NCBI GenBank assembly: GCA_002478945.1
Contig: DLKM01000025.1
Coordinates: forward strand, 77,331 to 141,330
Source: Christensenella sp. UBA7588
GTDB lineage: Bacteria > Bacillota > Clostridia > Christensenellales > CAG-917
Length of the DNA: 64,000 nt
Direction of reading: 5' to 3'
The notes under the pieces are model-generated. The model was not told the DNA's origin and did not search any database. It was given only the letters and a program-made list of their open reading frames with translations. The position numbers and the translations under genes are program-made. Below, one piece after another: positions 24,259 through 33,483 of the stretch (position 1 is its first letter; every line of letters starts with the position of its first letter).

Positions 24259-27000
24259 CTATTCAAGTTCCCACCAAACATTATGAAACACGTAACTACT
24301 TGCATATCCTGGCTTAAAAGCTGTAGTGCTGTTAAAATTTGTAATTTTGCCGTTAGCAAAAACCCTACAATACTGAGCTCCTAAAGAACTCCCAGGCTCC
24401 AATAAAATAATTTGCGTGGTATCTTTTGGTCTGAAACCCTCAGGTATCGTTATTGCTATGGTGTAACTTCCGTTTTGGCTTTTACTCATTTCAAAGTTGA
24501 AAATGCACCACTTGCCCATTTTTTGCAGGGAGTTCGTAGAAATGGTGCAGTTTGTTTGAGTAATTCCTGCGGCTCCCGACTTAAAACCCAAATTTGTTAG
24601 CCTCGTTTCTATTGTCCCTTTTGATGTGTCGTCGCTTGCGTAAAGTGCCTTTGTTGCAACGGGAGCTGTCGCTCCGCTTGCAAAATCACTTGTTTCGACC
24701 GAAGATTTTGTAGCGAGACTTCCTAAGCCAGATATTTTAGATGACGATATTGCTGCGTTGCTCGCAATATCAGAGTTTGTAATACTACTTTTTGCCGCCA
24801 AACTACCTAAACCGCTTATTTTACTTTTGTCGATAGCAGCGTCGGAGGCAACGTCAGTGTTGCTTATAGTGCTTTTTGCCGCCAGCGAACCGAGTCCCGA
24901 GATTTTACTTTTGTCGATAGCAGCACTTGACGATACGTCCGAGTTGGTTATAGAGGATTTAAACGCCAAAGTGCCGAGAGCGGCAAACCACTGTTTGATT
25001 TTGCCGAAAAGACTCTTTGTTGTATCTCCCGAGCTTATATTCGAGCGTGTCCCCGTTGCGTCGGAAAACGTAACCTTTGTGTCTCCGATTTCGCCGCCTG
25101 AGGCTGTAACTTTCTTACCAAGTTCAGTGTATACGCCTCCAGATTTTACAGGTTTGCTACTGCCTGCCGTCGGCGTATCGTCCCACGAAAGCGTATCTTG
25201 TTTTTTGTTAAGTTTTGAGTCCATTTCCGACTCGGTGTAATACCTATCGTCGTGAGAGTGAGACGCAGGAGCAACACCGCTGAGCTTAGCGTATTCGATT
25301 GCAGCAGCCGAATCGACGTCGGCATTTTTGATTTTATCCTTAAAAGCAAGAGCCTTAAGACGTCCGAGCCAGTTTTTTATTTTTCCGAACAGAACTTTAA
25401 GCGTATTTCCGCTCGCCAGATTAGCCGCCGTGCCCGATATATCGGGAAACGTCGTAACAGTCTCGGCTACTTCGCCGCCGTTTTTATCGACTTTTGCGGC
25501 AAGAGCCTCCTCGAGCCCGTTTACTTTTTCCATTTCAATGGAAACGATGTTCGTTGTATTTGTCGTGTAATACGCTTTACCGACACGGACAATAAGTTTA
25601 CCCTCGAATTTTTCGTCAGTGTAACAAACTACCGTTCCGCCTGCGGATACCGTAAACAAGTTACAAGACGAGAAATTACCGTCGGCGTCTTTACGCCTGA
25701 GGTCGATATAAAGCGACATATCGGAGCCCATACCGTGCGTAGCAGGCGGCACCGTTATGTAATACAGCCCGTTGGAGTCGGCACTTTCAGACCACGAGCT
25801 TGAAAGAATATTCAAAACATAGCTCGGAATATCCGTAATTGCAGGCGACATATAAATGCTTGCCAGATACCAGCCGTCAAGTTCGTCCCCTATAACGGCA
25901 GACGACCAGTAATGATAAGTATAAATTTTGCCTGCGTCGGGCATTTGATTATCCCATACCTGAACAGAGTCCGTATTGTCGGGAGTGTCTCTTCCCGTGC
26001 TTTCTTTAACTTTTTTATTGAGTTCGGCAATAAGTGTAGCGTCGAGGGTTTCTGGCGTAGCCCAAAGAACAACGCCACGGATAATACGAGGTTTTACGCC
26101 GAGCTGCAGGCTGTCTACGTCCTGATTAAGCGACTGAATCGCCAAAGCAATATCTGCTCCGATTGGAGTGATTTTAGATATATCGCCGATATTGCCCTCA
26201 ACGGTCGTTGCACGACTTTCAAGGCTGTCAAGTCTTCCGTCTGAAATGTTTTTATCGGTCTGATATGTCGATTTATCGACTTTTAGAGCCAAGAAATTAT
26301 CCGTCTGTGTTTTAGTGTAGCGGTCGTTGATTTTTTCAAGCAGACCACTGCTTATATCGCCCTGCAGAGCGTCGGCAATAGCGTCGGCATACTCTTTAAG
26401 CGTCTTGCTTGTTGCCGTCGCCTTGTTCGATGTCGCAAAGCCGTAACACTGCAGTGTTATTTTAGCCGCCAGAGTGCCGTTGGCGATGTCGGAGACGAGG
26501 TTGCTTAACTTCTTTCCTGCCCCGTTGTAACTGTCCGAAATACCCACCTCTGCGGCTCCTGAGGACGATTTTATAAGTGTCTTGTAATTATTAAACGCCT
26601 CAGTAAGTTCCGAAATAAGACGTGCCTTTTCGTTGATTATCGCCTGTAACGTTGCAAGGTTCTTTTCGTCGCCCATATCTGCGGCAGAATGATACGCAAG
26701 CATAATCGTAGCAAAACCGCCGTTAAGAAACGACGCCGTAAGGTCTCCGAGGGAGGCTATTGTTCCGCCCAGATTGTCGATACCGACATACTCCTGCCCC
26801 GATTCGCTCAAGGCGGTCTGAATCTCATTGATTTTACCTGCCAAGAGTCTGCCGAGATTATCAAACCACAGCTTAAGCTGCGTGGGCGATAGACCACCCA
26901 CACCGTAACTGGCTGCAACGTTAGGCTTATCCGCAAGAGCTACGACACCTTTTGCCGCAAGCTCTGCGTTAGAAATGTTTGCAAATTGTTTTTTTGCCAT
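24259..27000 (-). CDS. tail fibre protein
   Basis: 913 aa. The N-terminus (MAKKQFANISNAELAAKGVV) is likely virion-attached. The middle contains long helical and beta segments and trimeric-fibre signatures (HSHDDRYYTESEMDSKL). Residues about 685-770 hold three near-identical 28-aa repeats built on KSKISGLGSLAAKS. The C-terminus (GKWCIFNFEMSKSQNGSYTI) is a receptor-binding-like beta domain. Strong SD AGGAGG. It lies directly upstream of the DGR cassette, the usual neighbourhood of DGR targets, but contains no VR. Confidence 0.85.
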   Translation of the reverse strand: MAKKQFANISNAELAAKGVVALADKPNVAASYGVGGLSPTQLKLWFDNLGRLLAGKINEIQTALSESGQEYVGIDNLGGTIASLGDLTASFLNGGFATIMLAYHSAADMGDEKNLATLQAIINEKARLISELTEAFNNYKTLIKSSSGAAEVGISDSYNGAGKKLSNLVSDIANGTLAAKITLQCYGFATSNKATATSKTLKEYADAIADALQGDISSGLLEKINDRYTKTQTDNFLALKVDKSTYQTDKNISDGRLDSLESRATTVEGNIGDISKITPIGADIALAIQSLNQDVDSLQLGVKPRIIRGVVLWATPETLDATLIAELNKKVKESTGRDTPDNTDSVQVWDNQMPDAGKIYTYHYWSSAVIGDELDGWYLASIYMSPAITDIPSYVLNILSSSWSESADSNGLYYITVPPATHGMGSDMSLYIDLRRKDADGNFSSCNLFTVSAGGTVVCYTDEKFEGKLIVRVGKAYYTTNTTNIVSIEMEKVNGLEEALAAKVDKNGGEVAETVTTFPDISGTAANLASGNTLKVLFGKIKNWLGRLKALAFKDKIKNADVDSAAAIEYAKLSGVAPASHSHDDRYYTESEMDSKLNKKQDTLSWDDTPTAGSSKPVKSGGVYTELGKKVTASGGEIGDTKVTFSDATGTRSNISSGDTTKSLFGKIKQWFAALGTLAFKSSITNSDVSSSAAIDKSKISGLGSLAAKSTISNTDVASDAAIDKSKISGLGSLAAKSSITNSDIASNAAISSSKISGLGSLATKSSVETSDFASGATAPVATKALYASDDTSKGTIETRLTNLGFKSGAAGITQTNCTISTNSLQKMGKWCIFNFEMSKSQNGSYTIAITIPEGFRPKDTTQIILLEPGSSLGAQYCRVFANGKITNFNSTTAFKPGYASSYVFHNVWWELE
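24700..24950 (-). repeat. three 84-bp coding repeats in the tail fibre gene
   Basis: In-frame units of 28 codons encoding K-ISGLGSLA-KS followed by S-T/I-N-DVAS-AAI. Coding repeats of a fibre shaft, not a CRISPR array: units are contiguous with no spacers. Confidence 0.75.
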
Positions 27001-27009
27001 ATAAGCCTC

Positions 27010-29685
27010 CTATTGTTTCAGTCTTCCGACCACCTGATAGCGGTAAGAGACGTAATAAAGAGCAAAGGGTTTAAGATATTCGTCCGAGTATATGTAATAC
27101 TGTTTTTCTACCCACTGTTTTTCCTTTTCTTTGATAGCGAAAAGACTTTGCTCGCTTGTGCTAAAGGTAAAGTCCGAAAAGTTCATATCTTCAAACGAGA
27201 ATAAAGACGTATTTATTCTGGCTATTTGCTGATACGGCTTTTTATTCGTCCTGACCTTTATTTTTGCCGCAGAGTTGCGGAATGATTTTGTTTTTATGAC
27301 GGTGGAGCGTTTTATCGTGTTTTTCGTCAAATGCGGAATACCGCAACAGTCCATTTTCGTAGCAGCTCCACAGTAAATCGTTCTCTCGTCGAAAGAGTAA
27401 TATTGCGTCGGAATTTCGCCGTCCGTGCCTCTTTTATCGAAATTAAACGAGCAAACAACACCGTTTTCCGTGCCGAAAAAGATATTGTCTGCCATATTTT
27501 TAAGCGTTGTAGCTTGCTTGAATACTCCGCCCGTGTAGTTTCCTTTGCCGTCGCACAGATACGCCTCGTAATGAGTAATATCGCCAGAAATTATGTCTAC
27601 AACGGGGTGCACTGTGTAATACACACCGACGGTAAACGTTTCGTCATTGATAGCGATTTTTACTCCCTCGTCCACAACTTCCGTTTCGGCAACGCCTGCA
27701 TAGTTCGGTTCGTTTACAACAGTCCCCCTGAGGTCTTTTGTTTCGTTTGTGTCGGCATAATATACTGCGTTCGCTAACTGCAGCGGAATCTCGATTATGT
27801 CTTTTTCGTCTTCCGAACAGGTGCAATGCGTGGCACTTTTACTGCATTTGCGGCACCAGTGGACTTTTGCTCCGACGAGTTCGTCCGACATATACGAGGC
27901 GTAGCTGTATTCTGGATATTGATTTTTGTAAACGCCGATACCCTCGACGTAATACCACTCATATTGCGGCACGCCTATATCGTGTTGATATTTTTGTCGG
28001 CTGTCGCCCATAAACATTTTGCCGTCTACAAGCACGAGCAAATAGCCGTTCCATTCTTCCACTATAGCGTGGGAAAGGTTCATATTGACGAGCTTTGCGT
28101 CTATAAGGCTGGAACGATGTTCGTTTGCACGTTCATAACGCACAGAGAGCTGACCGACAGCCTCAACGCCGAGACGGGATATAAAAATCGGGTCGTCAAG
28201 GAAATTGACGCAGGCACCGAGACAACCTATACCGCTTAAACCTTGCGAGGACGGATATATTTTAGGTTGTATGTTAGAATCGGTAAGCTGAGCCGTATGG
28301 AAATACGTCGAGCCGTCCTGCTGGGTATCGTTTTTAAGCACCATTAGCGTATCCGCAACGGTTATCATACCCGTAATCGGAGCAATGCCGACGCCGTCCT
28401 GCATATAGTTCAAAACACCGAAATACGTCGGGTCAATAAACCCAGTCGCATTATTCAGACCGCAATAAAAAATATGGTTCGGATAATTCGGGTTGCCCGA
28501 CAAAAACACACGGTTGTCATATATAGTGGCAAGCGTGCATTTTGTTATAAGCTCAGACACGGTGCTTTCCTGCTTTGTAACGCCAGATACACTCGTAAAT
28601 ACCTTACTTGCGGTAATGACGATTCCAGCGTAAAACTCAGGGTAATAAACTGCAGCCGCCCCGTCTTTTGCTGCAACCTGCACGACCGTTTCGGGTTTTG
28701 CAGGAGCCGTCGTAAAAGTAATTTTACCGTTGGCTAAATCTACAGTGTAGTCTGTTCCTGCTGTTTTTGTTTCATCGTAAACTTCCACGCTAACAACGGA
28801 ATCGAGCTCGTTTTCGTTGAGATAAAATTCGGTAGTTTTCCCGTCGGCTATAAACGTAGTCTTGAATTTTGGCTGCAGAATGTTTCTTTGTTCGTATTCT
28901 TTGCCGATGTCGGCGTTTTCTCCGCTGGGCACAACATTTATGTACGTTGTCGGGATATACGCCTCGGATAACACGTTTTTAACCGTGAACCCGTCGTAGA
29001 CGAGATAATTTAGCCCGTCGATAATATACAGTTTGTTATTAAAAATAAAGGACGCACTTCTGCGGTCGTTCATACCGCTGAATAAGGCGTCGCTTGATTC
29101 GATAACGCCCTCTTTGTAATCATACAAAAGTCTTTCTCCGACAGCTATCTCGCTGCTTGCATACGTCAGGATATGTGTCGTCGGGTCATACGAGGAAATT
29201 AGAGCCGTGAGGTCGGTTCCGTCTTGCCGCCTGAGCGACACTACAGCGAATACCTTGCTCGGGAGCGTTACTTTATATATTGGCGTGCCGTTTGAAGTTT
29301 CAGCCGCCTGAGGCGTTTCTACGGTCTCTGTTGCGATAACGTTTACCGAGTTCGGGTAGTTGCCCCACAAATATAATTTATTTCCTGAATGAATTAAGAC
29401 TTTTGTTAAAGTCTCGTTCTGGGCGTTCTTATGTTTATAGTAGAATATGCCGTGCACGCTGCTTTCTTCGGGTAAAACAACACGACGTCTGAACCCTGCA
29501 ATAGTTTCAAGGGCTTGCCCTTGTCCCGACTGGTAGTCTCTGAACATATTTACGGCAAACGCAAGGCGCTGCTCGTGTACCTGAGTGTGGTCGGACGAGA
29601 AATCAACGCCTCTGAAATCGCCATAATACCTGTTATATGTATCCCTGTCCTGCAGGATATTTTTTGCAGTCTTAAAATTCGCCAT
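27010..29685 (-). CDS. podovirus tail/stabilisation protein (tail tubular B / gp10-like)
   Basis: 891 aa, beta-rich, no membrane segments. Segments such as AFAVNMFRDYQSGQGQALET near the start, DDPIFISRLGVEAVGQLSVR in the middle and YRYQVVGRLKQ at the end fit the large tail-hub/stabilisation proteins of short-tailed phages. A cysteine cluster HWCRKCSKSATHCTCSED at about residue 615-632 looks like a metal-binding knuckle. It lacks a strong SD; its ATG is 5 bp after the upstream stop, so it is probably coupled. Confidence 0.7.
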   Translation of the reverse strand: MANFKTAKNILQDRDTYNRYYGDFRGVDFSSDHTQVHEQRLAFAVNMFRDYQSGQGQALETIAGFRRRVVLPEESSVHGIFYYKHKNAQNETLTKVLIHSGNKLYLWGNYPNSVNVIATETVETPQAAETSNGTPIYKVTLPSKVFAVVSLRRQDGTDLTALISSYDPTTHILTYASSEIAVGERLLYDYKEGVIESSDALFSGMNDRRSASFIFNNKLYIIDGLNYLVYDGFTVKNVLSEAYIPTTYINVVPSGENADIGKEYEQRNILQPKFKTTFIADGKTTEFYLNENELDSVVSVEVYDETKTAGTDYTVDLANGKITFTTAPAKPETVVQVAAKDGAAAVYYPEFYAGIVITASKVFTSVSGVTKQESTVSELITKCTLATIYDNRVFLSGNPNYPNHIFYCGLNNATGFIDPTYFGVLNYMQDGVGIAPITGMITVADTLMVLKNDTQQDGSTYFHTAQLTDSNIQPKIYPSSQGLSGIGCLGACVNFLDDPIFISRLGVEAVGQLSVRYERANEHRSSLIDAKLVNMNLSHAIVEEWNGYLLVLVDGKMFMGDSRQKYQHDIGVPQYEWYYVEGIGVYKNQYPEYSYASYMSDELVGAKVHWCRKCSKSATHCTCSEDEKDIIEIPLQLANAVYYADTNETKDLRGTVVNEPNYAGVAETEVVDEGVKIAINDETFTVGVYYTVHPVVDIISGDITHYEAYLCDGKGNYTGGVFKQATTLKNMADNIFFGTENGVVCSFNFDKRGTDGEIPTQYYSFDERTIYCGAATKMDCCGIPHLTKNTIKRSTVIKTKSFRNSAAKIKVRTNKKPYQQIARINTSLFSFEDMNFSDFTFSTSEQSLFAIKEKEKQWVEKQYYIYSDEYLKPFALYYVSYRYQVVGRLKQ

Positions 29686-29689
29686 AGAG

Positions 29690-30610
29690 TTACCAACCGT
29701 TTGAATTTTTATACATCACAGGTTTGTTGTCGATATTTCTGCGTTCTATATCGACGGCACGTTCCCTGTAAAGGCTCAGGTAATACTCTGATTTAGACGG
29801 CTCGTCGTCAACCCAGACATAAGCAGCGATAAGGGTCGGCAGCAGGCTGCAGAGTTCTTCGTCGAGGTCGATAACAGTCTCGTCGTCGGATACAGAGCCA
29901 GTATTGACTAACATCTGAGGGAGTCTCTCGTAAAGCACTTTGAAAACGCCTCTTTTGTCATACGGCAAAAGGATAATCGAGTCGCCCTCCATTTGATAGT
30001 CTTGATTTAAGATTTTATGCTCGTCGTCTTCCTGAATCGGAGGGCAACAAAGAGCTAAGAAATCGCTCGCAAGGGAGCGGATATTGTAGCGAGTGTAAGG
30101 CTCATAGGCAGGAATATCGTCCTCTTCGGCACTGCGTAAATGCTCATACATAGCGACATTACGCACCGAATACAAGAACTCTCCCGAAAATCTGAGTCTT
30201 ACCTGTCCGCTAACGTAGTTTGCCCCGTCCTTGATAAAGCCTTTATATGAAATAAAAGCACCCGTAGACGTAAGCGTTATTTGCTGAATAATAGACCAAG
30301 AGCCGCTGTTTGCGTCTTGTTTTTCGATATAAGCGACGCCGTTACCGTCCGCCTCGAAATAATACGCCTTAGCGTCGGTTGCCTCGAAATCGAGGTCTTC
30401 CGCTCGTTCTATCGGAGTAAACGTAGATTCCGTTACCAAATTCCTGAGCGGTTTATGATTAAGCACGTAGTGGCTTACTACAGGCTTGAGCTTACAAACC
30501 TGTAGTAAAGCCCTGTTTGCTGCGTAAAAGAATCTCTCGTCTTCCTCCAAAGAGTCCTCAAAGCCCAGCTGAGCTACTGACTTGTAAAGCTCAAAGACTT
30601 TCATAGACAC
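29690..30610 (-). CDS. head-tail connector / tail tubular A-like protein
   Basis: 306 aa. N-terminal helix (MSMKVFELYKSVAQLGFEDS) and C-terminal helices with YVWVDDEPSKSEYYLSLYRE flank a beta-rich middle. Size and position between capsid and tail hub fit the connector that sits under the portal in podoviruses. SD AGGAGG. The central part (about 95-180) looks like an inserted carbohydrate-binding-type beta sandwich, but this is only an impression. Confidence 0.65.
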   Translation of the reverse strand: MSMKVFELYKSVAQLGFEDSLEEDERFFYAANRALLQVCKLKPVVSHYVLNHKPLRNLVTESTFTPIERAEDLDFEATDAKAYYFEADGNGVAYIEKQDANSGSWSIIQQITLTSTGAFISYKGFIKDGANYVSGQVRLRFSGEFLYSVRNVAMYEHLRSAEEDDIPAYEPYTRYNIRSLASDFLALCCPPIQEDDEHKILNQDYQMEGDSIILLPYDKRGVFKVLYERLPQMLVNTGSVSDDETVIDLDEELCSLLPTLIAAYVWVDDEPSKSEYYLSLYRERAVDIERRNIDNKPVMYKNSNGW

Positions 30611-30630
30611 CTCCTGTAGACGTTAAGATT

Positions 30631-31677
30631 TTAGAGAGCAGTTGCTCCAGAAACCGTGTTCTCGCCCGTAACGTTGACAATAAGAGCAATGTGTTTCCAC
30701 GTGTTGAAACCGATACCGAAACGGCAATAACCGTTCCAGAAATAGTTTCTGGTGTGCTTGTCGATGTCGCTCGTGATGTCGAGGGGCACCCTGTTGTAGA
30801 ACATATTGCCGAGCAGGTTTTCATTTGCCTCGGAAGACATAATCATAAACCTGTCGTCGGTGGTCTCCCAGCCGTCGAGGACGACAATAGTCCAGTTGCC
30901 GTATTGAGTGTTGATGTCGTTGTTATTGCTGCCGACGGTTCTTTCGGAGCCGACCACTTTCTTTGCAAGAGCCTCGAGTTTCGGTCTGTTGCAAGGGATA
31001 ATGAGCGTGTCCGCAACGTATTCCATAACTTCGCCGTTTTCGTCTTTGAAGTTGCGGAGTTTGTTTGCGGCAACGCCGAGAGCCTCTTCGAGCTTATCTG
31101 CCGACGCCGAAACCGCACCATAAAAATAGTTGCTCTGGGTTTTACCTTTCATTTTGTCGGTCGCATAAGGGTGGGCGTTGCTGAACAATGCTTTGCCGTC
31201 TGCAGTGGAAAGGTCTACCTTTGCCCCGTTAAACGTCATACTGGTTGCCGTGCCGTTGATAAGAGCCTGAGCGGCGATTTTGATACGGGTCTTGTAGTAT
31301 GCACGAACAAACTTGCGAGGTTTGTTTTTAAAGTTGGTTCCCATACCGAATTTTGCGTCGTCTGCCATTTTTCTGGTAATGGTAAACTCTTTCGCAAATT
31401 CGATGTGGCTGATAGTTTTGTCGAACGTCTTTTCGACGCTGTCGTTTTCGGCTCCCTGTCCCTCTTCCTTACTCTTGAAAGTATCGAAATCGGATTCGCC
31501 GATAACGGTTTCCGCATAGCGGTTAGATTTTTCTACGTTATAAAGAAAATCGAGAATCGACTTTTTCTTTTCGCAGATATTGGACTCCTGTTCGATAAGT
31601 GCCTTAATCGGGTGTTCAAACTTACCGAACATAGGGTCGTTTTTGCCCGACATAGCACTGTAAATAAAGTTACTCAT
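30631..31677 (-). CDS. major capsid protein
   Basis: 348 aa. Long N-terminal helical arm (about 1-60) followed by a capsid core (EFTITRKMADDAKFGMG, KALFSNAHPYATD, NNDINTQYGNWTIVVLDGWE). The SNAHP(Y) segment is also seen in Mu-like gpT head proteins. Place between scaffold/decoration and connector genes supports the call. SD ACGGAGG. Confidence 0.85.
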   Translation of the reverse strand: MSNFIYSAMSGKNDPMFGKFEHPIKALIEQESNICEKKKSILDFLYNVEKSNRYAETVIGESDFDTFKSKEEGQGAENDSVEKTFDKTISHIEFAKEFTITRKMADDAKFGMGTNFKNKPRKFVRAYYKTRIKIAAQALINGTATSMTFNGAKVDLSTADGKALFSNAHPYATDKMKGKTQSNYFYGAVSASADKLEEALGVAANKLRNFKDENGEVMEYVADTLIIPCNRPKLEALAKKVVGSERTVGSNNNDINTQYGNWTIVVLDGWETTDDRFMIMSSEANENLLGNMFYNRVPLDITSDIDKHTRNYFWNGYCRFGIGFNTWKHIALIVNVTGENTVSGATAL

Positions 31678-31692
31678 AGATGTAAACCTCCG

Positions 31693-32091
31693 TTAGATTC
31701 TTACGACAACTTTGTCGCCTGCAGCGGTCGCACCGTTCAAAGAAACGATAGTGACAACGCCGCTCGTTTTCGTTGCAGTTACCTGCAAGCCGTCGGTATG
31801 AAGAGTAACCTTATCTCCCTCGACAATTCCCGTGGGTGCCGCTTGGATAGGAACTTCATACACCTGATTCGATTCGACTCGGCAAACGGGACACTTTCTG
31901 TCGGTGTCGCTCGCTCCGACGTCTTTCATTGCGATAAATGCAGGTGCAGCGGTTGCACCGCATTTCGTGAGTTTTCCGCTCGCAAGAACGAGAGCCTCGC
32001 CGTAAGAGACCGCCTCTTCGGCAGTTACTTCGTAAAATTCGGGTTCAGGCACGTTCATTCTTGCGTTTTCGATTTTTTTAAGATAGAACAT
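31693..32091 (-). CDS. capsid decoration-like protein
   Basis: 132 aa. Compact beta-rich protein with alternating hydrophobic strands and a C-terminal KTSGVVTIVSLNGATAAGDK strand pair, typical of small head-decoration or DUF2190-like proteins next to the capsid gene. Contains one CPVC motif. SD AGGAG. Identity by position and fold impression. Confidence 0.6.
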   Translation of the reverse strand: MFYLKKIENARMNVPEPEFYEVTAEEAVSYGEALVLASGKLTKCGATAAPAFIAMKDVGASDTDRKCPVCRVESNQVYEVPIQAAPTGIVEGDKVTLHTDGLQVTATKTSGVVTIVSLNGATAAGDKVVVRI

Positions 32092-32107
32092 AACTTTTTA
32101 CTCCTGT

Positions 32108-32989
32108 TTATTTAGATTGTTTATAGAGCTTTACCAACTCTTTGTCGGACAACGTCGGGAAAAGGTCTCTCCACGTTGCAAGCTCTTTTTTCGTCATTGT
32201 AATAGACGTGTCTTTACTGCCTTTCGGCACCGACGACTGCAAATGTTTTTTTGTCTCGTTCAAAGACTTCTGCTTAGCCGCATTGGCAGCGTTTTCCCTG
32301 AGTTTGTCGGGGTTTGCGGCGGCATACGCTTGTTTCGGTGCGATACCCAAATCTCTGTAACGACCAAACTCGGCGAGATTTTCTATCTCGTAAATAGTTT
32401 TTGCGTTTGCGAGCTCTGGATAATATTTTTTGAGTTCCGCAAGGTCGGCGGCGGCTTTCTTCTCAAACTCCGCTTTTTGGAGAATTTTTTTAGCCTCGTC
32501 GGCTTGTTCGGTCTCCTGTTTCTTTTTACGGTAGTCTTCGATAGAAATATCGTCCGCCTCCGCAGCGAGGGACTCAAGCCCCTCTAACACGTTCTCCGTG
32601 TCTTTTACACCGAGCTTAGAAAGGGTCTCCTTGCCTTGAGCTTTTAATTTTGTCAATTCCTGCTCAAGCTCTGCAATTTTCTTATCTTTCTCGTCGGTTG
32701 CAGGCTTAACTACTTCCGTCTCGGCGTCTTCTTCGTCGGAGCCCTCGTTCTCGTCGGAATTATCTTCGCCGTCGGTTTCGTCCTGCTCTTCCTCGTCGTC
32801 GGCAGCACCCTCTTTGTCTTCGGCGTCCTCGTCGATAACGTCGGGAATAATGATGTTGCCGTCTTCGTCATACTCAAACTCGTCGTCTCTTTCGTCGTCG
32901 AGATTGTCTTCGTCTACGATTTCCTCGTCGTCGGAATCGGTTTTATCGACTTCGTCTACTTCGAGCTGATTGTCTTTTTCGTCTTCCAT
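32108..32989 (-). CDS. capsid scaffolding protein
   Basis: 293 aa. Residues 1-105 are extremely acidic (runs such as DKTDSDDEEIVDEDNLDDER). Residues about 105-210 form a coiled coil (KIAELEQELTKLKAQGKETL). The C-terminus is basic and helical (KKELATWRDLFPTLSDKELV), the usual coat-binding part of scaffolds. Upstream of decoration and capsid genes in transcription order. SD AGGAGG. Confidence 0.82.
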   Translation of the reverse strand: MEDEKDNQLEVDEVDKTDSDDEEIVDEDNLDDERDDEFEYDEDGNIIIPDVIDEDAEDKEGAADDEEEQDETDGEDNSDENEGSDEEDAETEVVKPATDEKDKKIAELEQELTKLKAQGKETLSKLGVKDTENVLEGLESLAAEADDISIEDYRKKKQETEQADEAKKILQKAEFEKKAAADLAELKKYYPELANAKTIYEIENLAEFGRYRDLGIAPKQAYAAANPDKLRENAANAAKQKSLNETKKHLQSSVPKGSKDTSITMTKKELATWRDLFPTLSDKELVKLYKQSK

Positions 32990-33032
32990 AATCGTTATAT
33001 CCTCCTGATTGATTTTTGGCAGCGGCTACGGC

Positions 33033-33164
33033 TTATTTCTTCTTGCCGTCTCTGAGGTCGCTACCTTTGACAACTGTAGATTTCGGTTGGTCGGTCTGAG
33101 GCTTAGGTGCCTTGATAATGCCGCCCTTGTTGGTTGCAAATCTGTTGCTCGTGCAAGGTTTCAT
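33033..33164 (-). CDS. 43-aa basic phage protein
   Basis: Short Lys/Thr-rich protein (MKPCTSNRFATNKGGIIKAP, ending RDGKKK). ATG 33164 chosen for a good GGAGG seven bases upstream. It lies between the hairpin at 33202-33232 and the scaffold gene, so it is the first gene after that hairpin. Function unknown. Confidence 0.6.
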   Translation of the reverse strand: MKPCTSNRFATNKGGIIKAPKPQTDQPKSTVVKGSDLRDGKKK

Positions 33165-33201
33165 ACGCTCTGTACCTCCTTGTTGAAAATTTTTGAGAAA
33201 A

Positions 33202-33232
33202 AGAGCCCAAACCACTTGGTGGTAAGGGCTCT
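33202..33232 (-). terminator. nested hairpin with T-rich tail, copy B of a repeated element
   Basis: AGAGCCC-aa-ACCAC-TTG-GTGGT-aa-GGGCTCT; on minus it is followed by TTTTTCTC. A TGTGCCA box precedes it (33254-33248). The same layout occurs upstream of terS. It divides the polyvalent/Zn-ribbon genes from scaffold-capsid and may set their relative expression. Confidence 0.75.
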
Positions 33233-33266
33233 ATCTCTCGGATTTTGGCACAATGTTCTTAATTTT

Positions 33267-33431
33267 TTATTCGGTTTTTACTTCCCATAGCTTGCCGCAT
33301 TTCCTGCACTTAAACGTAAGGCTCGATATGCGGCTGCCTTTAGGTATTCCTACCCGAGGGAGTTTCTCGTGACAATGAGGACAAACGATTTTCGTAACTT
33401 CAGATTCCACAGTGGGAGTGATTTTCAACAT
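33267..33431 (-). CDS. 54-aa zinc-ribbon protein (Com-like)
   Basis: Two CxxC pairs, IVCPHCHEK and FKCRKCGKLWE, spaced for one zinc ribbon; the protein resembles the small Com-type translational regulators and other phage zinc ribbons. ATG 33431 has AAGGAG before it. It sits between the polyvalent gene and the hairpin terminator. Could bind RNA or DNA; target unknown. Confidence 0.75.
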   Translation of the reverse strand: MLKITPTVESEVTKIVCPHCHEKLPRVGIPKGSRISSLTFKCRKCGKLWEVKTE

Positions 33432-33483
33432 ACTCCTTGCCTCCTGTAGATAATCTTAGCATAGATTAAAGTCTGTTTAGTCA

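Noticed and set aside
24700..24950. CRISPR-like repeats
   Set aside because: The repeats are in-frame protein repeats of the tail fibre without spacers.
30691..32115. 474-codon open frame on plus across capsid and decoration genes
   Set aside because: Shadow of two well-supported minus-strand genes with good SDs.
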